The notes: generated by a model from the sequence alone, not told the origin. A stretch of 64,000 bases of DNA from an uncultured Massilia sp. (GCF_913773735.1 NZ_CAJYEB010000041.1:124001-188000); one strand, 5' to 3'; shown: positions 29,508-39,701, numbered from the stretch's first letter. Program-made: numbers and translations.

Positions 29508-30302
29508 TCAACGGCGGCGGCGGCGCACGGTGGCCAGCGCGGCCAGGCCCAGGCCGGCCAGCGCCAGCGATGCCGGTTCCGGCACCTGGGTCGAGGTGTC
29601 GCCCAGGCGCAGCGACGTGGTGATGGTGAAGTTCGACTGGGTGGTGTGGCGCTCGGCCTGGAAGATGTCCAGGGTGTAGGCGCGGCCATCCAGGAGGCCG
29701 TACTGGGCGGCGAACGTGTTCAGGTCGACCTTGCCGGTTTCGACCGTGTGCACGCCGCCCAGGTCGATCGCCAGCTGGCCGTTGATGAAGACCCAGACGT
29801 CGTCGTCGCCGCTGAAGGAGAACGTGTCCTTCTTGCTGCTGTCGAACACGAACTGGCTGTGCAGTTCGGTGGTGAAGCCGAAGTTGTGGCCCTGGGCGGT
29901 CTGGTTCAGCAGCAGGCCGTCGACCGGGAAGAACGCGTTGCTGCTGTACTGGTAGGTGTTCGCCGACGTCTGGTTCAGCGTGATCGAGTACGCCATGCTG
30001 CGGTTGACGGTGGCGTCGTCGTGGTACCACTGGTAGAACGAATTGGCGCTGGCGACGGTCGAATGGGTGGTGGCGGCGTTGTAGACCGGCTTGCCGTCCG
30101 CGCCGAGCGTGCTCTGCACGATGCCTTTCTCGCTGCCGAGCTTGTTCTCGAAATCGACGTGGCCCTTGACGCCATTGTAGGTCGTGCCATAGGCATTGAA
30201 GTCGCGGACCGTGCCGCTCATGGTCAGCGTGCCCGCCTGGGCGGTGGCGGCGCCCAGCAGGGCGATCAGTGCAGCGGCGCGGGTAAAGGCCTTGACGTTC
30301 AT
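29508..30302 (-). CDS. Fibro-slime domain protein with PEP-CTERM anchor
   Basis: Exported, envelope-sorted protein of 264 residues. A signal peptide (MNVKAFTRAAALIALLGA, cut after AQA) is followed by a fibro-slime/PA14-like beta domain. The core motif FSGDDDVWVFINGQLAIDLG, about residues 165-185, is the Ca-binding-type loop of PA14 folds, and GGVH plus YTLDIFQAERH close the domain. The C-terminus VPEPASLALAGLGLAALATV plus an Arg run is a textbook PEP-CTERM sorting signal for exosortase. No exosortase gene is in this window. Likely bound to extracellular polysaccharide or biofilm matrix; this is inferred from the family. Confidence 0.9.
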   Translation of the reverse strand: MNVKAFTRAAALIALLGAATAQAGTLTMSGTVRDFNAYGTTYNGVKGHVDFENKLGSEKGIVQSTLGADGKPVYNAATTHSTVASANSFYQWYHDDATVNRSMAYSITLNQTSANTYQYSSNAFFPVDGLLLNQTAQGHNFGFTTELHSQFVFDSSKKDTFSFSGDDDVWVFINGQLAIDLGGVHTVETGKVDLNTFAAQYGLLDGRAYTLDIFQAERHTTQSNFTITTSLRLGDTSTQVPEPASLALAGLGLAALATVRRRRR

Positions 30303-30392
30303 CTCGATTGCTCCGAAAAAATGTTTGATGTAAGGACAGGAGCAAGAAGAATGCCAGCAATTGACGCAAGGAAATTTTCCTGAATAATCAAA

Positions 30393-30422
30393 TATTTACG
30401 TGGATTAACAAAAACCTGACAA
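30393..30422 (-). promoter_or_regulatory. Possible promoter of the PEP-CTERM gene
   Basis: TTGTCA (30422-30417) and TAAATA (30398-30393) on the minus strand, spacer 18. They lie in an AT-rich stretch (about 30370-30480) that stands out from the GC-rich surroundings. The leader would be about 80 bases. Not tested by any comparison. Confidence 0.4.
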
Positions 30423-30488
30423 TTCCTAGTGTAAAAATTTTCGACAGGAAATTGAAGTTAATTAAAATAAACACAACGAGACGATGAC

Positions 30489-31181
30489 CTAGACGATGAC
30501 CTGCCCGTGGCCGCTCCTGGCGATGGCCGCCTCGACGCGCTCCAGGCGCGGTGCCTGCAGCGCGCGCAGCCGCGCCACCAGTTCCGGCCCGGCGCGGCCG
30601 GGCGAACCGGCGTCGAACGGCGGTTGCGGATCGTACTCGAGCGCCAGCTGGATGGCGCGCGCCGTCTCCTCTCCCGCCAGTTCGGCCGCCAGCGCCAGGC
30701 CGAAGTCGATGCCCGCCGTGACGCCGCCGCCCGACAGCCGGTTGCGGTCGCGCACGATGCGCTCGGCCACCGGGATGGCGCCGAAGCGCGGCAGCAGGGG
30801 CAGCCACATCCAGTGGCAGGCGGAGCGATAGCCGCGCAGCAGCCCGGCCGCGCCGAGCACCAGGGCGCCGTTGCAGACCGAGGTCACGTAGCGCGCCCCC
30901 GCGCCCTGGCGGCGCAGGAAGGACAGCACCTCCTCGTCCTCGAACAGGAATTCGATGCCGAAGCCGCCGGGCACGCACAGCACGTCGAGCGGCGGACATG
31001 CGTAGAGGGTCGTGGTCGGATTGATCGTGAAGCCGGCATCGGTCGGTACCGGGTCGTGCGTCTTCCAGGCCAGGTGCACCTGGGCGCCGGGCACGCGGCC
31101 CAGCACCTGGACCGGCCCGGTCAGGTCGAGTTGCGTCAGGTGCGGGAACAGCAGGAAACCAATGTGAAGCGGCGGGTTCAT
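30489..31181 (-). CDS. DJ-1/PfpI family protein (isonitrile hydratase-like)
   Basis: 230 residues. Cys103 sits in a nucleophile elbow (SVCNGALVLGAAGLL), and Asp19 (QLDLTGP) matches the catalytic Asp of isonitrile hydratase InhA. InhA has Thr after the Cys; this protein has Asn, so the activity may differ. ACPPLDVLCVPGGFG is the conserved loop before the Cys. There is no helix-turn-helix, unlike the divergent GlxA-type gene. Possible roles are isonitrile hydration or another hydrolase/glyoxalase reaction. Confidence 0.85.
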   Translation of the reverse strand: MNPPLHIGFLLFPHLTQLDLTGPVQVLGRVPGAQVHLAWKTHDPVPTDAGFTINPTTTLYACPPLDVLCVPGGFGIEFLFEDEEVLSFLRRQGAGARYVTSVCNGALVLGAAGLLRGYRSACHWMWLPLLPRFGAIPVAERIVRDRNRLSGGGVTAGIDFGLALAAELAGEETARAIQLALEYDPQPPFDAGSPGRAGPELVARLRALQAPRLERVEAAIARSGHGQVIV

Positions 31182-31237
31182 GGTCGACTCCGGGATGGGG
31201 ATGACGCCATTCTAGGAAGGGGTTAGCATTGGCAGCA

Positions 31238-32239
31238 ATGTCAATCTCCGGTCGAATCCTGCCAATGCCGCAAGACGCCTCCCGCCACGTCGCCCTGCTC
31301 GTCTTCGACGGCATCCAGGTGCTCGACGCCAGCGGCCCCGCCGCCGTGTTCGGGGCCGCCAACGACGCCGCCGGGCGGCCGTTCTACCGCATGCACGTGC
31401 TGTCGGCGCACGGCGGCGCCATCACCAGCAATTGCGGCCTGGCCCTGCTCACCGAGCCGCTCGCCGCGCTGCGGCCCGATGCCATGGACACCGTGCTGGT
31501 CGCCGGCGGCAGCAAGCAGGGCATGCAGGAATTCATCGCGCACGCTCCAGTACGGCAGTGGACGACGCGCGCCTGCGCGGGTGCGCGCCGCTACGGCGCG
31601 ATCTGCACCGGCGCGTTCGCGCTGGCCGCCTTCGGCCTGCTGGAGGGACGGCGGGTGGCCACGCACTGGGAAGCCACCGCCGCGCTCGGCCGGCGCCATC
31701 CCGGCCTGCGGGTCGATGCGAACGCGCTGTACGTCGAGGACGGGGCAGTCTGGACGTCGGCCGGCGTCACGACCGGCATCGACATGTGCCTGGCGCTGGT
31801 GGCGCGCGACCTGGGCGACGCGGTGGCGCATGCGATCGCGCGCCGCCTCGTGCTGTATGCGCGGCGTCCCGGCTACCAGACGCAATTCAGTCCGCTGCTG
31901 GCGGCCCAGGCCAGGGGCGACCACGGCTTCGAGGCGCTGGTGGACTGGATGCGCGCGCACCTGGCCGAACCGCTCGGGGTCGAGCGCCTGGCCGAGCGCG
32001 CCGGCATGGCGCCGCGCAGCTTCCACCGGCGCTTCACGGCGGCCATCGGCGAGACGCCGGCCCGCTTCGTCGAGACGCTGCGGCTCGACCACGCGCGCCA
32101 GCTGCTGCACACGCCGCTGATGCTCAAGGAAGTGGCGGCACAGGCCGGCTATGCGACGCCGGGCCTGTTTTCCAAGGCGTTCGTGCGGCGCTTCGGCATG
32201 GCCCCGAACCTGTTCCGGGACATGCACGCCGGCCGCTGA
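31238..32239 (+). CDS. GlxA-family transcriptional regulator (DJ-1 domain plus AraC HTH)
   Basis: 333 residues from ATG 31238. Residues 10-190 form a DJ-1/PfpI-like domain (ALLVFDGIQVLDASGPAAVF; YGAICTGAFALAAFGLL, which keeps a Cys). Residues 230-330 form an AraC double helix-turn-helix (GVERLAERAGMAPRSFHRRF; AAQAGYATPGLFSKAFVRRF). An alternative start is ATG 31265. It is divergent from the DJ-1/PfpI enzyme gene with about 55 bp between, so it may regulate that gene. Confidence 0.88.
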   Translation: MSISGRILPMPQDASRHVALLVFDGIQVLDASGPAAVFGAANDAAGRPFYRMHVLSAHGGAITSNCGLALLTEPLAALRPDAMDTVLVAGGSKQGMQEFIAHAPVRQWTTRACAGARRYGAICTGAFALAAFGLLEGRRVATHWEATAALGRRHPGLRVDANALYVEDGAVWTSAGVTTGIDMCLALVARDLGDAVAHAIARRLVLYARRPGYQTQFSPLLAAQARGDHGFEALVDWMRAHLAEPLGVERLAERAGMAPRSFHRRFTAAIGETPARFVETLRLDHARQLLHTPLMLKEVAAQAGYATPGLFSKAFVRRFGMAPNLFRDMHAGR

Positions 32240-32243
32240 ACGC

Positions 32244-32585
32244 TCACTCGACCCGCGTCAGCTCGACGCCGTCCACGGTCATCTTCCACTTGCCCTTGTC
32301 GCGGTGCGGCGGCTTGCTCACGACGAAGGTCGAGCGGATGATGCCGGCGCCGACGTCGAAGTCGTCGCCATTGAAACCCTGCAGGTCGACCGTGAGGTCG
32401 ACGTTCTTGCCGGGGCGCTCGCGCTTGTACTCGACGTGGCCGTCCTGCCCGATCTTCAGGCGCATCTTCTCGCCCAGCCATTCGCCGACGTAGTTCGCCT
32501 TGGCCGGCGGGACCGGCACCGGATCGGCGAAACCGGGCGCGGCGGCGAACAGGCAGGCGGCAAGCAGGGCGGCGTGGAGGCGCAT
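32244..32585 (-). CDS. Small exported protein of unknown function
   Basis: 113 residues with a signal peptide (MRLHAALLAACLFAAAPGFA) and a mature part predicted to be beta-rich (YVGEWLGEKMRLKIGQDGHV; IIRSTFVVSKPPHRDKGKW). The pattern 'gives a weight/size plus trait derived from a substrate value' resembles small periplasmic lipocalin-like domains, but I cannot name a family. AAAGGAC precedes ATG 32585. It ends 4 bases after the convergent GlxA-type gene. Confidence 0.75.
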   Translation of the reverse strand: MRLHAALLAACLFAAAPGFADPVPVPPAKANYVGEWLGEKMRLKIGQDGHVEYKRERPGKNVDLTVDLQGFNGDDFDVGAGIIRSTFVVSKPPHRDKGKWKMTVDGVELTRVE

Positions 32586-32674
32586 CGGATGTCCTTTCGG
32601 TGGCGGCGGGGAAGGCATCCAGTATCGGGCGGCGTCGCGGCGGCGTCAAACACATTCGGCTATGCATGCGGGCG

Positions 32675-32700
32675 AAAAAAAGCCCGCGTGGCGCGGGCTT
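32675..32700 (-). terminator. Intrinsic terminator of the pyrC-yggL operon
   Basis: GCCCGCG, loop CCA, CGCGGGC on the minus strand, followed by seven T. It lies 18 bases after the yggL stop. Confidence 0.92.
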
Positions 32701-32717
32701 CGTGGCGTGCGGGAGGA

Positions 32718-33092
32718 TCAGATGCCGTAGCCGTGCCACGCATCCTTGAAGTCCTGGGCGCGCGCGTCGACCACTTCCGGACGGGCGCGCAGCCACTGCA
32801 CGACGGCCTCGCGATCTTCCTCGGTGGGCGAGCCGCGCTCGATGTTGGCGACCACGCCTTCGGTCTCGCTGAACGGCTCCTTGCCGCCGAAGCCGCCGCC
32901 CAGCAGGCCGCGCTGCTCCAGGAAGCCGAAGAAGTCGTTGATGAAGTCGTGGTACGGCGCGCCGCGCATGGGGGCGTTGAACACCAGTTCGATGTCGAAG
33001 CAGTGTTCCTTGAAGTCGCCGACGCGCAGCTTCTTGCGCTGGCGCGGGTTCAGGCGGCGCAGGCGGCCGGTCGAGCGGGGATCGCGTTTCAT
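32718..33092 (-). CDS. yggL: YggL family (DUF469) protein
   Basis: 124-residue soluble protein of the YggL/DUF469 family, which associates with the ribosome 50S subunit in E. coli. Typical blocks: a basic N-terminus (RRLNPRQRKKLRVGDFKEHCFD), FDIELVFNAP, FINDFFGFLEQRGLLGGGFGG. AAGGAGA precedes ATG 33092. It is the last gene of the operon, 20 bases after the Gfo/Idh/MocA gene. Confidence 0.92.
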   Translation of the reverse strand: MKRDPRSTGRLRRLNPRQRKKLRVGDFKEHCFDIELVFNAPMRGAPYHDFINDFFGFLEQRGLLGGGFGGKEPFSETEGVVANIERGSPTEEDREAVVQWLRARPEVVDARAQDFKDAWHGYGI

Positions 33093-33112
33093 GGATAGGT
33101 TCTCCTTGTTGG

Positions 33113-34107
<995 letters not shown>

Positions 34108-34111
<4 letters not shown>

Positions 34112-34914
34112 GCGGTTCCCCTCTTCGGCCGGAATACGGCCTCGTCACGGTAAAAGACGTCGTCCTGTCCCGGCCACCAGCCGGGCACGCCCAGCGCCTG
34201 CAGCGGCGTGAACGCGGCATTGCTCAGGCCATCGCGCGCCAGCGCCTGCGCCAGCGTGGCGTCGATCCAGTCGCGCCGGCCGTCCCAGCCCAGCGCGAAC
34301 ACGTCGGCCGGGGCGAACACGATGCGCGTGTGCGCGGTGATCGCCTTGCGCGGCGCCACCAGCTTTTCCATCAGCGCGTGGCCGAACAGCCAGGCTTCGG
34401 CGCCGCCGCCGGGCGCGAACCGCGCGCGCCGCGTCCACAGCGCGTCGACCCAACGGTGCGCGCGCAGGTCGTCGGCCAGGGCGCGGCCGTCGTCGTCGTC
34501 GCGCACCAGCAGCAGCGCGGCATTCTCGTCGAAGATCGTGGCGGCGTCGCGCGCCGGACCGCGCGACTTGCCGACGCCGGCCGCCGCGATCTGCGCGGCC
34601 TGCAGCGCATTCAGTTCCCGCTTGATGCGCGGGAAGGTCTGCCACACCAGGCCGTTGAAGAAGTCGTGCAGGTTCTCGCGCGTGGGCACGCGGCCGGTGG
34701 CGCCGATGAATGCCTCGTAGGCGGTGTCCGGCGGCAGGTCGGCCTGCGGCACGAAGCGGATCGGCTGGCCGCGGTGGTTGACCAGGCCGAGCCGCGCCGC
34801 GTTCGCGTTGAACGCGGCGATGAACGGTCCCGGCGCCAGGCTGCCGAAGGCGGGACGCACCGTGTCGAACCACGGCCGCGTCCAGTCGATCTCCGCGAAG
34901 GACTCCAGCGCCAT
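34108..34914 (-). CDS. DUF3025 domain-containing protein
   Basis: 268-residue protein of an uncharacterised family common in Betaproteobacteria. Recognisable blocks: IRFVPQADLPPDTAYEAFI, ENLHDFFNGLVWQTFPRIK and a C-terminal QALGVPGWWPGQ. Mostly alpha-helical and soluble, with no signal peptide. It begins 6 bases after pyrC and overlaps the next gene by 4, so it belongs to the pyrC operon. Confidence 0.88.
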
Positions 34915-34920
34915 CCCCGC

Positions 34921-35970
34921 TTACAGCATCTTCCAGCCGATCTGCTCGCCGCCGTTCAGCGGGACCAGCTCGTGTTCGCCCATCGGCACGGTGGCCGGCA
35001 GGGTCCAGCTTTCGCGCTTGAGGGTGATGGTGCCCGCGTTGACCGGCAGGTCGTAGAAGGCCGGGCCGTTCAGGCTGGCGAAGGCTTCCAGCTTGTCCAG
35101 CGCGCCGGCCTGCTCGAAGGCGGTGGCGTACAGTTCCATCGCGTGCAGCGCGGTATAGCAGCCGGCGCAGCCGCAGGTGGTTTCCTTGGTGTGCACGGCG
35201 TGCGGGGCAGAGTCGGTGCCGAGGAAGAAGCGCTCGTCGCCGCTGGTGGCGGCCGTCACCAGCGCCAGGCGGTGTTCCTCGCGCTTGAGGACCGGCAGGC
35301 AGTAGTAGTGCGGGCGGATGCCGCCGCGGAAGATCTCGTTGCGGTTGTACAGCAGGTGGTGCGCGGTGATGGTCGCCGCGATCGGCCCCTCGGCCTCGGC
35401 CACGTACTCGGCCGCGTCCTTGGTGGTGATGTGCTCGAACACGATCTTCAGTTCCGGGAAGTCGCGGCGCAGCGGGCGCATCACGCGCTCGATGAACACG
35501 GCTTCGCGGTCGAACAGGTCGACGTGGTTGTCGGTGACTTCGCCGTGGATCAGCAGCGGCATGTCGGCTTCCTGCATCGCGTCCAGCGTCCTGACGCACT
35601 TGCGCAGGTCGGTCACGCCGGCCGCCGAGTTGGTGGTGGCGCCGGCCGGGTACAGCTTGACGGCGTGGACGAAGCCGGAATCCTTCGCGCGGCGGATCTC
35701 GTCCGGGTCGGTGTCGTCGGTCAGGTACAGCGTCATCAGCGGCTCGAAGGCCATGCCCGCGGGCAGCGCCGCCAGGATGCGGTCGCGGTAGGCCGCGGCC
35801 AGCGCGGTGGTGGTGACCGGAGGCTTGAGGTTCGGCATGACGATCGCGCGGGCGAACTGGCGCGCGCTGTGCGGCAGCACGCTGGCCATGGCGGCGCCGT
35901 CGCGCAGGTGCAGGTGCCAGTCGTCGGGACGGGCGAGGGTGATGGTGTCGGGGGATTCGATGGTGGACAT
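34921..35970 (-). CDS. pyrC: Dihydroorotase, class II
   Basis: Third step of pyrimidine synthesis: cyclisation of carbamoyl aspartate to dihydroorotate. It has 349 residues. [10 protein letters not shown] holds two zinc His ligands, and [12 protein letters not shown] contains the carboxylated Lys bridging the metals. [15 protein letters not shown] and [13 protein letters not shown] supply further ligands and the catalytic Asp. It is the first gene of a four-gene operon (pyrC, DUF3025, Gfo/Idh/MocA, yggL). The 218-bp upstream region is shared with the divergent suyA promoter. Confidence 0.97.
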   Translation of the reverse strand: MSTIESPDTITLARPDDWHLHLRDGAAMASVLPHSARQFARAIVMPNLKPPVTTTALAAAYRDRILAALPAGMAFEPLMTLYLTDDTDPDEIRRAKDSGFVHAVKLYPAGATTNSAAGVTDLRKCVRTLDAMQEADMPLLIHGEVTDNHVDLFDREAVFIERVMRPLRRDFPELKIVFEHITTKDAAEYVAEAEGPIAATITAHHLLYNRNEIFRGGIRPHYYCLPVLKREEHRLALVTAATSGDERFFLGTDSAPHAVHTKETTCGCAGCYTALHAMELYATAFEQAGALDKLEAFASLNGPAFYDLPVNAGTITLKRESWTLPATVPMGEHELVPLNGGEQIGWKML

Positions 35971-36099
35971 GGCGGCTCTCGGATTGCGAACCCCGGCATT
36001 TTACCCGCAGGGCAGGCGCGCGGCACGCGTCGCATGCGGCCGGCGCCGTGAATTTCCGGCACGAATTTCCATGGCGGCGGCGCCACCCACGGCATAATT

Positions 36100-36144
36100 C
36101 ATATAGATGATATGGTTGACACGCATGAATTCGCGGCGTAGCAT
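36100..36144 (+). promoter_or_regulatory. suyA promoter with element shared with dctA
   Basis: ATATAGATGAT at 36101-36111 lies five bases before TTGACA (36116-36121), and TAGCAT (36139-36144) is 17 bases further. The inverted repeat CATAT-N5-ATATG spans 36100-36114. The dctA promoter has the same 11-mer, the same TTGACA and the same TAGCAT in the same order. The binding protein is probably the GntR or LysR regulator at 42.5-44.3 kb; this is inferred. The leader is about 40 bases. Confidence 0.72.
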
Positions 36145-36188
36145 GGATTCACGGTCGACATCGAACCGGCCGCTCAAAGGAGACAGAC

Positions 36189-36470
36189 ATGATTCATTTT
36201 GTGGTGCACGAAGAAGGCGACTCGGTGGGAACCGTCGTGGTCGAGGGCGTCAGGACCGGCGCGGCGCTGAACGGCTGGGTCATGGAGCAGGACCAGGTGG
36301 TGGAAATGCGCACGGCCAGCGACATCCCCATCGGCCACAAGATCGCGCTCAAGCCGCTGGCGGTCGGCGACACCGTGTTCAAGTACGGCGTCGACATCGG
36401 CAAGGTCGTGGCGCCCATCGCCGCGGGCGAGCACCTGCACGTCCACAACGTCAAGACCAAGCGCTGGTAA
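36189..36470 (+). CDS. suyA: UxaA-family small subunit, probable (2R)-sulfolactate sulfo-lyase alpha (SuyA)
   Basis: 93-residue SAF-domain subunit of a UxaA/GarD-type lyase. It runs MIHFVVHEEGDSVGTVVVEG to HLHVHNVKTKRW; the HVHN motif is the metal-binding end of the SAF domain. Altronate and galactarate dehydratases carry this domain fused to the catalytic part, whereas the separate-subunit form is that of SuyAB, which releases sulfite from sulfolactate to give pyruvate. AAGGAGA precedes the ATG. The next genes are the large subunit, a ComC-like dehydrogenase and a TauE/SafE exporter, all expected in sulfolactate metabolism. Other hydroxy acids remain possible. Confidence 0.72.
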   Translation: MIHFVVHEEGDSVGTVVVEGVRTGAALNGWVMEQDQVVEMRTASDIPIGHKIALKPLAVGDTVFKYGVDIGKVVAPIAAGEHLHVHNVKTKRW

Positions 36471-36527
36471 GCCGCGCCGCGCGCGCTTCCAGCAGCAGCC
36501 AGCCATCGAACCGAACGGAGACAAGCA

Positions 36528-37697
36528 ATGATCAACCACGACACCACCTTCCTCGGCTACCGCCGCGAAAACGGCCGCGTCGGCGTGCGCAACCACGTCA
36601 TCGTGCTGCCGGTGGACGACATCTCGAACGCCGCCGCGGAAGCCGTGGCCAACAACATCAAGGGCACCATGGCCCTGCCCCACCCGTACGGCCGCCTGCA
36701 GTTCGGCGCCGACCTGGAACTGCACTTCCGCACCCTGATCGGCACCGGCGCCAACCCCAACGTGGCCGCCGTCGTCGTGATCGGCATCGAGCCGCAGTGG
36801 ACCCAGCTGATCGTCGACGGCATCGCCAGCACCGGCAAGCCGGTGCAGGGCTTCGCCATCGAGGGCCACGGCGACCACGACACGATCATGCGCGCCTCCC
36901 GGGCCGCGCGCGAGCTGGTGCAGTGGGCGTCCGAAAAGCAGCGCGAGCCCTGCGCCATCGGCGAGCTGTGGGTGTCGACCAAGTGCGGCGAATCGGACAC
37001 CACGTCCGGCTGCGGCGCCAACCCCACCGTCGGCAACGCCTTCGACAAGCTGTACGACCTGGGCGCGACGCTGCTGTTCGGCGAGACCTCGGAGCTGACG
37101 GGCGGCGAGCACCTGGTGGCGGCGCGCTGCGTCACGCCGGAGATCAGGGAAAAGTTCATGACCACCTTCGGCAAGTACCAGGACATGATCGAGCGCCACA
37201 AGACGTCCGACCTGTCCGACTCGCAGCCGACCAAGGGCAACATCGCCGGCGGCCTGACGACGATCGAGGAAAAGGCGCTGGGCAACATCCAGAAGATCGG
37301 CAAGCGCTGCCAGGTGCACGGGGTGCTCGACAAGGCCGAGGCGCCCACCGGCCCGGGCCTGTGGTTCATGGATTCGTCCTCGGCCGCCGCCGAGATGGTC
37401 ACGCTGTGCGCCGCCGCCGGCTATGCCGTGCACTTCTTCCCGACCGGCCAGGGCAACGTGATCGGCAACCCGATCGTCCCGGTCATCAAGATCTGCGCCA
37501 ATCCGCGCACCGTGCGCACGATGGCCGAGCACATCGACGTCGACACGTCCGGCCTGCTGCAGCGCGAAATCAACATGGACGGCGCCGGCGACCAGCTGCT
37601 CGACGCCATGCTGCGCACCGCCAACGGCCGCCTCACCGCCGCCGAGGCGCTGGGCCACCGCGAATTCGTGCTGACGCGCCTGTACGAAAGCGCCTGA
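36528..37697 (+). CDS. suyB: UxaA-family large subunit, probable (2R)-sulfolactate sulfo-lyase beta (SuyB)
   Basis: Catalytic subunit of 389 residues, matching the size of SuyB. Conserved blocks: [37 protein letters not shown] (cysteine-rich metal/substrate region), [18 protein letters not shown], and [23 protein letters not shown] precedes ATG 36528, 57 bases after suyA. With SuyA it would cleave the C-S bond of 3-sulfolactate, giving pyruvate and sulfite. A dehydratase of a sugar acid is the main alternative, but no sugar-acid genes are nearby. Confidence 0.72.
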   Translation: MINHDTTFLGYRRENGRVGVRNHVIVLPVDDISNAAAEAVANNIKGTMALPHPYGRLQFGADLELHFRTLIGTGANPNVAAVVVIGIEPQWTQLIVDGIASTGKPVQGFAIEGHGDHDTIMRASRAARELVQWASEKQREPCAIGELWVSTKCGESDTTSGCGANPTVGNAFDKLYDLGATLLFGETSELTGGEHLVAARCVTPEIREKFMTTFGKYQDMIERHKTSDLSDSQPTKGNIAGGLTTIEEKALGNIQKIGKRCQVHGVLDKAEAPTGPGLWFMDSSSAAAEMVTLCAAAGYAVHFFPTGQGNVIGNPIVPVIKICANPRTVRTMAEHIDVDTSGLLQREINMDGAGDQLLDAMLRTANGRLTAAEALGHREFVLTRLYESA

Positions 37698-37735
37698 CGG
37701 CGGGCGGCCACCTCGCCGCCGCCACGCTCCCCGAC

Positions 37736-37767
37736 GCCGCTCCCGCCCCTGCGCGAGCGGCTTTTTT
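37736..37767 (+). terminator. Intrinsic terminator between suyB and comC
   Basis: GCCGCTC, 12-base loop, GAGCGGC and six T. It lies 39 bases after suyB, so comC and tauE are probably expressed at a lower level than suyAB or need readthrough. Confidence 0.78.
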
Positions 37768-37788
37768 CATGCGTTTCCGGAGTCTCCC

Positions 37789-38793
37789 ATGCCGACACTC
37801 AGCATCGCCGCCCTGTCCACCCTCGCCGCCGACGCCCTGCTGCACGCCGGCGCCGGCCGCGCCATGGCCGACGACACCGCCCGCGCCCTGGTCGCGGCCG
37901 ACGCCCGTGGCCTGGCCTCGCACGGCCTGGCGCGCGTGCCGCAGTACTGCGCCCACCTGCGCCTGGGCCGCGTCGACGGGGCCGCCGTGCCGCGCCTGCG
38001 GCAAGCGCGCCCGGCCGCCATCCTGGTCGACGCCGGCGGCGGCCTGGCCTTCCCGGCCTGCCGCATGGCCGTCGACGCCGCCGTCGCCGCCGCCCGCGAT
38101 TGCGGCGCCGCCTTCGCCGGCGTCGCCGACAGCCACCATTTCGGCGCCGCCGCCCTGCACCTGGAACCGGTGGCGCAGGCCGGCATGGTCGGCCTGGCGT
38201 TCGGCAATTCGCCGGCCGCGATGCCGGCCTGGGGCGGGCGGCGCGCGCTGTTCGGCACCAATCCCGTCGCCGCCGTGTTCCCGCGCCGCGCGGCGCCGGC
38301 GCTCATCGTCGACCTGTCGCTGTCCGAGGTGGCGCGCGGCAAGCTGATGGTGGCGGCGCGCGCGGGGCGCAGCATCCCGCCCGGCTGGGCGCTGGACCGC
38401 GACGGTAACCCGACCACCGATCCGCAGGCGGGCCTGGACGGCATGATGCTGCCGGCCGGCGGCGTCAAGGGCGCCATGCTGGCCCTCGTGGTTGAGCTAT
38501 TATGTTGTGCGCTGACGGGGGCGGCGTTCGGCTTCGAGGCCGACTCCTTCTTCCGCGACGAGGGCAACCGGCCGCGCATCGGCCAGGCGTTCATGGTCGT
38601 CGACCCGGGCGCGCTGGCGGGCGACGACGTCTTCGCCGAGCGCCTCGAGACGCTGGTGGGCGCCATGCTGGCGGACCCGGACGTGCGCCTGCCCGGCGCG
38701 CGCCGGGCCGAGCTGGCCGCCCGCGCCGCCGCGCGCGGCATCGACGTCGATGCGGCCCTGCTGGACCAACTGCAAGCGCTGGCGCGCGCCTGA
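37789..38793 (+). CDS. comC: Ldh-family (malate/L-lactate dehydrogenase type) oxidoreductase, probable ComC
   Basis: NAD(P)-dependent 2-hydroxycarboxylate dehydrogenase of the type-2 malate/lactate dehydrogenase family, 334 residues. Family blocks: LVAADARGLASHGLARVPQY, VADSHHFGAAALHLEP (active-site His), WGGRRALFGTNPVAAVFPR and GGVKGAMLALVVELL. ComC in this family interconverts (R)-sulfolactate and sulfopyruvate, and neighbouring suyAB and tauE support that. The C-terminal FFRDEGNRPRIGQAFMVVDP is intact. GGAG precedes the ATG. Confidence 0.85.
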   Translation: MPTLSIAALSTLAADALLHAGAGRAMADDTARALVAADARGLASHGLARVPQYCAHLRLGRVDGAAVPRLRQARPAAILVDAGGGLAFPACRMAVDAAVAAARDCGAAFAGVADSHHFGAAALHLEPVAQAGMVGLAFGNSPAAMPAWGGRRALFGTNPVAAVFPRRAAPALIVDLSLSEVARGKLMVAARAGRSIPPGWALDRDGNPTTDPQAGLDGMMLPAGGVKGAMLALVVELLCCALTGAAFGFEADSFFRDEGNRPRIGQAFMVVDPGALAGDDVFAERLETLVGAMLADPDVRLPGARRAELAARAAARGIDVDAALLDQLQALARA

Positions 38794-38813
38794 GACGCCG
38801 GCGGAAAGGTGCG

Positions 38814-39551
38814 ATGGAACTCGGATTCGACACGGTCGCGCCGCTGGCGCTGATCGTCATGCTTGCCTATACCGTGTTCGGGCTGACCGGCTTCGGCTCC
38901 TCGATCACGGCCATGCCGCTGCTGGTGCAGCTGATTCCCCTGAAGATGGCGGTGCCGCTGATGCTGGTCTACGACCTGGCGTCGGGCCTGGTGCTGGGCC
39001 TGAAGAACCTGAAGGTGGTCGAGCGCCGCGAGGTGCTGCGCCTGGTCCCGTTCATGCTGGCCGGGATGGCCGCCGGCACCTTCGTGCTGGCGCACGCGCC
39101 CGAGCGCATCCTGCTGCTGGTGCTGGGCGCCTTCATCCTGTGCTACGCGGCCTACAGCCTGCTGCGGCGCGGCACGCCGCGCCCGCTCGGCGCCATCTGG
39201 TCGCTGCCCTTCGGCCTCGTCGGCGGCACGTTCACCGCCATGTTCGGCACCGGCGGGCCGTTCTACACGATCTACCTGGCGCGCCGCCTGGCCGACAAGC
39301 TGGTGCTGCGCGCCACCATCAGCGGCACGATCTTCTTCAGCGGCCTGGCGCGCCTGGCATTGTTCTCGAGCGCCGGCTTCTACCGCGACACGACGCTGCT
39401 GGCGCTGGTGGCGCTGCTGTTCCCGTTCGCGCTGGGCGGCCTGTGGCTCGGCAACCGCCTGCACAGCCGCCTGCCGGCGGCGCGCGTGGTGCAGGCGATC
39501 TGGGGGGTGCTGATCCTGGGCGGGGCCAGCCTGGTACTGAGGAACCTGTAA
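38814..39551 (+). CDS. TauE/SafE family sulfite/organosulfonate exporter
   Basis: Inner-membrane protein of 245 residues with about eight hydrophobic helices and the two internal repeats of the TauE/SafE family. The half-repeat motifs are FGLTGFGSSITAMPLLV and GLVGGTFTAMFGTGGPFYTI. GGAAAGG precedes ATG 38814, 20 bases after comC. In this context it would expel the toxic sulfite set free by SuyAB. Confidence 0.88.
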   Translation: MELGFDTVAPLALIVMLAYTVFGLTGFGSSITAMPLLVQLIPLKMAVPLMLVYDLASGLVLGLKNLKVVERREVLRLVPFMLAGMAAGTFVLAHAPERILLLVLGAFILCYAAYSLLRRGTPRPLGAIWSLPFGLVGGTFTAMFGTGGPFYTIYLARRLADKLVLRATISGTIFFSGLARLALFSSAGFYRDTTLLALVALLFPFALGGLWLGNRLHSRLPAARVVQAIWGVLILGGASLVLRNL

Positions 39552-39577
39552 GCCGGCCGTGCGTGCGCCGGCCGCAC

Positions 39578-39659
39578 GCGTGGACGGTGCAGCCGTCCAC
39601 CCTACCTCTTCGCAGACGACAGTTGCGCAGGGTGGACGGGTCCCCCGTCCACGCGTCCG
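39578..39659. repeat. Family B palindromes, inverted pair
   Basis: GCGTGGACGGTGCAGCCGTCCACCCTAC at 39578-39605 in two parts, and the opposite orientation at about 39629-39659 (AGGGTGGACGGG, loop, CCCGTCCACGCG). Each is a hairpin and the two are also inverted to each other. It fills the gap between convergent tauE and dctA. Confidence 0.9.
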
Positions 39660-39701
39660 ACCGGCATCAGCAGGCTACCCGGCAAACAGCGTCCCCACCG
39701 G

